This document shows positions 61,121-64,000 of a stretch of 64,000 nt of DNA, piece after piece (position 1 is the stretch's first letter; the number at the start of each line of letters is the position of its first letter). Under the pieces are notes generated by a model. The model did not search any database. It had not been told where the DNA came from and was given only the letters and a program-made list of their open reading frames with translations. The stretch is from Dickeya poaceiphila (GTDB taxonomy: Bacteria; Pseudomonadota; Gammaproteobacteria; Enterobacterales; Enterobacteriaceae). The position numbers and the translations under genes are program-made. The DNA lies in assembly GCF_007858975.2 (NCBI RefSeq), contig NZ_CP042220.2, forward strand, positions 2,294,001 to 2,358,000, written 5' to 3'.

Positions 61121-61807
61121 TCAGGCCGATTGAGGCAATATCTGGCGAACATACGCCAGCGCTAACTCGACCACTTCGTCCAGCGTCATGTTCGTGGAAT
61201 CCAGCACCAGCGCATCCGGTGCAGGCACCAAAGGCGCAACCGCACGATTCCGGTCACGGTCATCACGCTCTTTAATCTCGGACAAAAGACGTTCAAAGTT
61301 AACATTAAAGCCCTTCGCCTGCAACTGAAGCATACGACGTTTGGCGCGTTCCTCCGCACTGGCATCCAAAAATATCTTCACCGGCGCATCCGGAAATACC
61401 ACCGTTCCCATATCTCGCCCATCGGCAATTAACCCAGGTGCATCTCGAAACGCACGCTGGCGACGCAGCAACGCTTCACGCACTCGTGGAAATACCGCTG
61501 CCTGGGATGCCGTATTGCCTACTTCCTGGGTTCGAATCTCATTGCTGACATCCTCACCTTCCAGAATCACTTTCAGTTGCCCGTCTTCTGGAACAAATCG
61601 CACATCAAGGTGCGACGCAATTGGGACCAACGCTTCCTCAGATGCAATATCCACCTGATGGTGCAACGCCGCCAATGCCAGCACGCGATAAATCGCGCCC
61701 GAATCCAGCAGATTCCACTGCAACGCATTTGCCAGCGCCTTGCACAAGGTTCCCTTACCTGCGCCACCGGGCCCGTCAACCGTAATTACCGGTTCAGTCA
61801 CCGCCAT
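61121..61807 (-). CDS. cmk: Cytidylate kinase
   Basis: Cmk phosphorylates CMP and dCMP with ATP. The 228-residue product has the P-loop [17 protein letters not shown] (residues 10-26), the [14 protein letters not shown] nucleotide-binding segment and [20 protein letters not shown] (about 131-150). Length matches E. coli (227). It precedes rpsA. The E. coli gene ycaL between aroA and cmk is absent here. Confidence 0.96.
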   Translation of the reverse strand: MAVTEPVITVDGPGGAGKGTLCKALANALQWNLLDSGAIYRVLALAALHHQVDIASEEALVPIASHLDVRFVPEDGQLKVILEGEDVSNEIRTQEVGNTASQAAVFPRVREALLRRQRAFRDAPGLIADGRDMGTVVFPDAPVKIFLDASAEERAKRRMLQLQAKGFNVNFERLLSEIKERDDRDRNRAVAPLVPAPDALVLDSTNMTLDEVVELALAYVRQILPQSA

Positions 61808-62000
61808 TTCTCACTCCTCAAAACCAGGAAATGCATGTCTTATTACAGACAATATACCGGGTCATTATACCCTTTTGTGGCAGTAAGCGTGAGATTAAAG
61901 GCTTATTACTGCAGAAAATCGGGAAAATGTTGTAATACCCAGAGTATAACGCTAAAAAAATATCGCACAGAGCTGTCTCATTACCCTGTGCGTCAGCAAA

Positions 62001-63290
62001 TTAATTGCGCTGGCTCAGGCGTTCCAATTGCTGGAAATAGTCTGGAAACGTTTTAGCAGTACATTTAGGATCAAGGATGGTAACCGGCGTATCAGATAAC
62101 GCCACCAGCGAGAAGCACATCGCCATGCGATGATCATTGTAAGTACCAATCTCAGCCGCTTTCAGTTGCGCCGGTGGCGTAATGCGAATGTAGTCATGCC
62201 CTTCTTCTACCTCAGCACCGACCTTACGCAGTTCCGTTGCCATAGCCGCCAGACGATCAGTTTCTTTTACACGCCAGTTGTAGATGTTGCGCAGCGTCGT
62301 TGTCCCCCCTTTGGCAAACAGCGCGGCAGTAGCGATGGTCATTGCCGCATCGGGGATATGATTCATGTCCATATCAATAGCGTGAAGTTCTCCACGCTGG
62401 CACTCAATATAGTCTGCTCCCCAACGAACCTGTGCCCCCATTTTCTCCAGCACATCAGCAAAGCGGATATCACCTTGCACACTGTGACGACCGACACCGG
62501 TCACGCGTACCGTTCCTCCCCGAATAGCGGCAGCCGCCAGAAAATAAGAAGCGGAGGATGCATCACCTTCCACCAGATAATGCCCCGGTGATTGGTAATG
62601 CTGATTACCCGCAACCATAAAAGTCTGGTAATCGTTATTAGTCACCATGATGCCGAATGTCTTCATCATGTGCAGGGTAATATCGATGTAAGGTTTGGAA
62701 ACCAGATCGCCCTTAATGCTGATGCGAGTATCCTGTTTAGCCAACGGCGCCGTCATTAACAGGGCGGTAAGAAACTGGCTTGATACCGAGCCGTCTACAC
62801 TTATCTCTCCACCCTGAAAACCACCCTTCAGGCGCAACGGCGGATAGTTTTCCTGCTCCAGATAATCGATACCAGCTCCCCCTTGACGCAACGCATCGAC
62901 CAAATGACCAATCGGGCGCTCTTTCATTCTAGGTTCACCGGTCAATACGATATCGCCATCTGCCAGGCACAACGCTGCTGCAAGCGGACGCATCGCCGTC
63001 CCCGCATTCCCCAAAAACAGTTCCAGCGGCGCAGACGCCGTCAATGCCCCTCCCATACCGACGATTTCGCACTCGGTACGACTGGCCGACAAGCGATATT
63101 CAACGCCTAATGCACTTAGTGCATTGAGCATATGGCGAACATCGTCGCTATCGAGCAGATTGGTAAGGTGCGTGGTACCTTTTGCCAGTGCCGCTAATAG
63201 TAACGCGCGATTAGAAACACTTTTAGAACCCGGCAAATTGATTGTACCGTTAATAAATGAGATCGGTTGTAGGGTCAGGGATTCCTGCAT
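62001..63290 (-). CDS. aroA: 5-Enolpyruvylshikimate-3-phosphate synthase AroA
   Basis: AroA makes EPSP from shikimate-3-phosphate and PEP in the chorismate pathway. The 429-residue product has [20 protein letters not shown] (about residues 19-38) and the class I PEP-site motif [13 protein letters not shown] (about 90-102). MQESLTLQP at 63290 is taken as start; an ATG three codons upstream lies too close to the GGAG site. It follows serC on the same strand with a hairpin between. Confidence 0.96.
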   Translation of the reverse strand: MQESLTLQPISFINGTINLPGSKSVSNRALLLAALAKGTTHLTNLLDSDDVRHMLNALSALGVEYRLSASRTECEIVGMGGALTASAPLELFLGNAGTAMRPLAAALCLADGDIVLTGEPRMKERPIGHLVDALRQGGAGIDYLEQENYPPLRLKGGFQGGEISVDGSVSSQFLTALLMTAPLAKQDTRISIKGDLVSKPYIDITLHMMKTFGIMVTNNDYQTFMVAGNQHYQSPGHYLVEGDASSASYFLAAAAIRGGTVRVTGVGRHSVQGDIRFADVLEKMGAQVRWGADYIECQRGELHAIDMDMNHIPDAAMTIATAALFAKGGTTTLRNIYNWRVKETDRLAAMATELRKVGAEVEEGHDYIRITPPAQLKAAEIGTYNDHRMAMCFSLVALSDTPVTILDPKCTAKTFPDYFQQLERLSQRN

Positions 63291-63316
63291 GTGAAACATG
63301 TTCTCCAAGAGTTAAC

Positions 63317-63346
63317 ACAAAAACCCCGGCCAGATAACCGGGGTTT
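63317..63346 (-). terminator. Terminator/attenuator between serC and aroA
   Basis: Perfect 9-bp stem AAACCCCGG / CCGGGGTTT with an 8-base loop, followed on the minus strand by a T-run. It lies 43 bases after serC and just before aroA, so part of serC transcription should stop here and read-through supplies aroA. Confidence 0.82.
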
Positions 63347-63388
63347 AAATCAGAAACAGCACATTAGCGCGCTATATTTATCAATTTA

Positions 63389-64000
63389 TCAGCCGTGGCG
63401 ACGCTCAAAATCGGCCATGAACTCCGTCAATGCTTTTACGCCATCCAGCGGCATAGCGTTATAAATGGACGCACGCATACCGCCTACAACACGGTGGCCT
63501 TTCAACGCGTGCAGGCCAGCCGCCTGAGCTTCCTGCAGGAATATCGGGTCTAATGCAGCATCTGCCAATTGGAACGGCACATTCATACGAGAACGGCTGG
63601 ACTGAACAACATCATTACGATAAAAATCGCTGCCATCGATAGTGGCATACAACAGCTCAGCCTTGGCCTGATTGCGTTTTTCAATCTCCAGCAGGCCGCC
63701 TTGCTCTTTCAACCACTTAAACACCATACCGGACAGATACCAGGCAAAGGTCGGCGGCGTGTTGAACATAGAATCGTTATCAGCCAGAAGCTTATAATCC
63801 AGAATAGACGGCAGTTCGCGGCGTGCTTTACCGATGAGGTCATCTCGCACAATGACCAGGGTCAGGCCGGCTGGCCCCACATTTTTCTGCGCGCCCGCAT
63901 AAATCACCCCGTAACGACTCACATCCAGCGGTCGGGACAAAATACTGGATGAATAATCCGCCACCACGATTTTATCACCAAAATTAGGATCTTCTTCGAT
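63389..64000 (-). CDS. serC: Phosphoserine aminotransferase SerC, 3' part
   Basis: SerC is a PLP enzyme of serine and pyridoxine synthesis. The 203 codons present run off the right edge (reading [20 protein letters not shown] from the edge). The PLP-binding Lys is in [16 protein letters not shown], and [17 protein letters not shown] and the end DFERRHG are typical. The missing N-terminal part, about 160 residues, lies beyond 64000. It is first in the serC-aroA unit. Confidence 0.96.
   Translation of the reverse strand: MEEDPNFGDKIVVADYSSSILSRPLDVSRYGVIYAGAQKNVGPAGLTLVIVRDDLIGKARRELPSILDYKLLADNDSMFNTPPTFAWYLSGMVFKWLKEQGGLLEIEKRNQAKAELLYATIDGSDFYRNDVVQSSRSRMNVPFQLADAALDPIFLQEAQAAGLHALKGHRVVGGMRASIYNAMPLDGVKALTEFMADFERRHG

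Noticed and set aside
59839..61275. 478-codon ORF on the plus strand
   Set aside because: Antisense to rpsA, Phe-rich, no family match; mirror of the repeated S1 domains.

Overview
The window is chromosomal DNA of an enterobacterium, most likely a soft-rot plant pathogen of the Dickeya/Pectobacterium group. Most genes are close matches, in order, to Escherichia coli core genes. A secreted family-9 pectate lyase gene sits between two core genes (ycbJ and kdsB), and the accessory genes fit a pectinolytic relative. The genus assignment is inference from gene content, not from a search.

Layout. (1) 1-7200: the E. coli 23-24 min block, with the 5' end of murJ, yceM, yceH and rimJ on the minus strand, mdtH, grxB and yceB on the plus strand, ycdY and ycdX on the minus strand, then tRNA-Ser(GGA). 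(2) 7200-15300: an accessory stretch starting at the tRNA. It holds a CatB-type acetyltransferase, a broken IS3-type transposase remnant, a secreted RNase T2, a Nudix hydrolase, an old-yellow-enzyme reductase with a divergent HxlR regulator, the copper oxidase cueO with a CueR-type promoter, and an orphan ATP-grasp ligase. (3) 15300-33850: an FAD oxidoreductase, the mukF-mukE-mukB condensin operon with cmoM, elyC, ycbJ, the PL9 pectate lyase, then kdsB, ycaR, lpxK, msbA and comEC (envelope and lipid A genes). (4) 34100-39500: a decayed lipoprotein gene, tmaR, sbcB, the putrescine importer plaP with an overlapping upstream ORF, and a YcgR-like PilZ protein. (5) 39600-50120: a complete citrate fermentation cluster. 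One strand carries a 2-hydroxycarboxylate transporter, a fumarylacetoacetase-family gene and citC-citD-citE-citF-citX-citG; the divergent citA-citB two-component pair follows. (6) 50500-58830: yeeZ, then the histidine operon hisLGDCBHAFI with its attenuator. (7) 58960-64000: ihfB, rpsA, cmk, aroA and the 3' part of serC, on the minus strand.

Working together: transporter, citrate lyase (CitDEF), its ligase (CitC) and prosthetic-group enzymes (CitX, CitG) form one pathway from citrate to acetate plus oxaloacetate. The extra FAH-family enzyme is well placed to act on the oxaloacetate. The his operon is the standard eight-gene pathway. Compared with E. coli, the block running from tmaR to hisI lies between ihfB and comEC, so two distant E. 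coli regions are joined here.

The most interesting items are the FAH-family gene inside the citrate operon, the orphan cyanophycin-synthetase-like ATP-grasp gene, the two 9-bp-phased ATGG arrays between the citrate transporter and citA, and the palindromes upstream of the pectate lyase.
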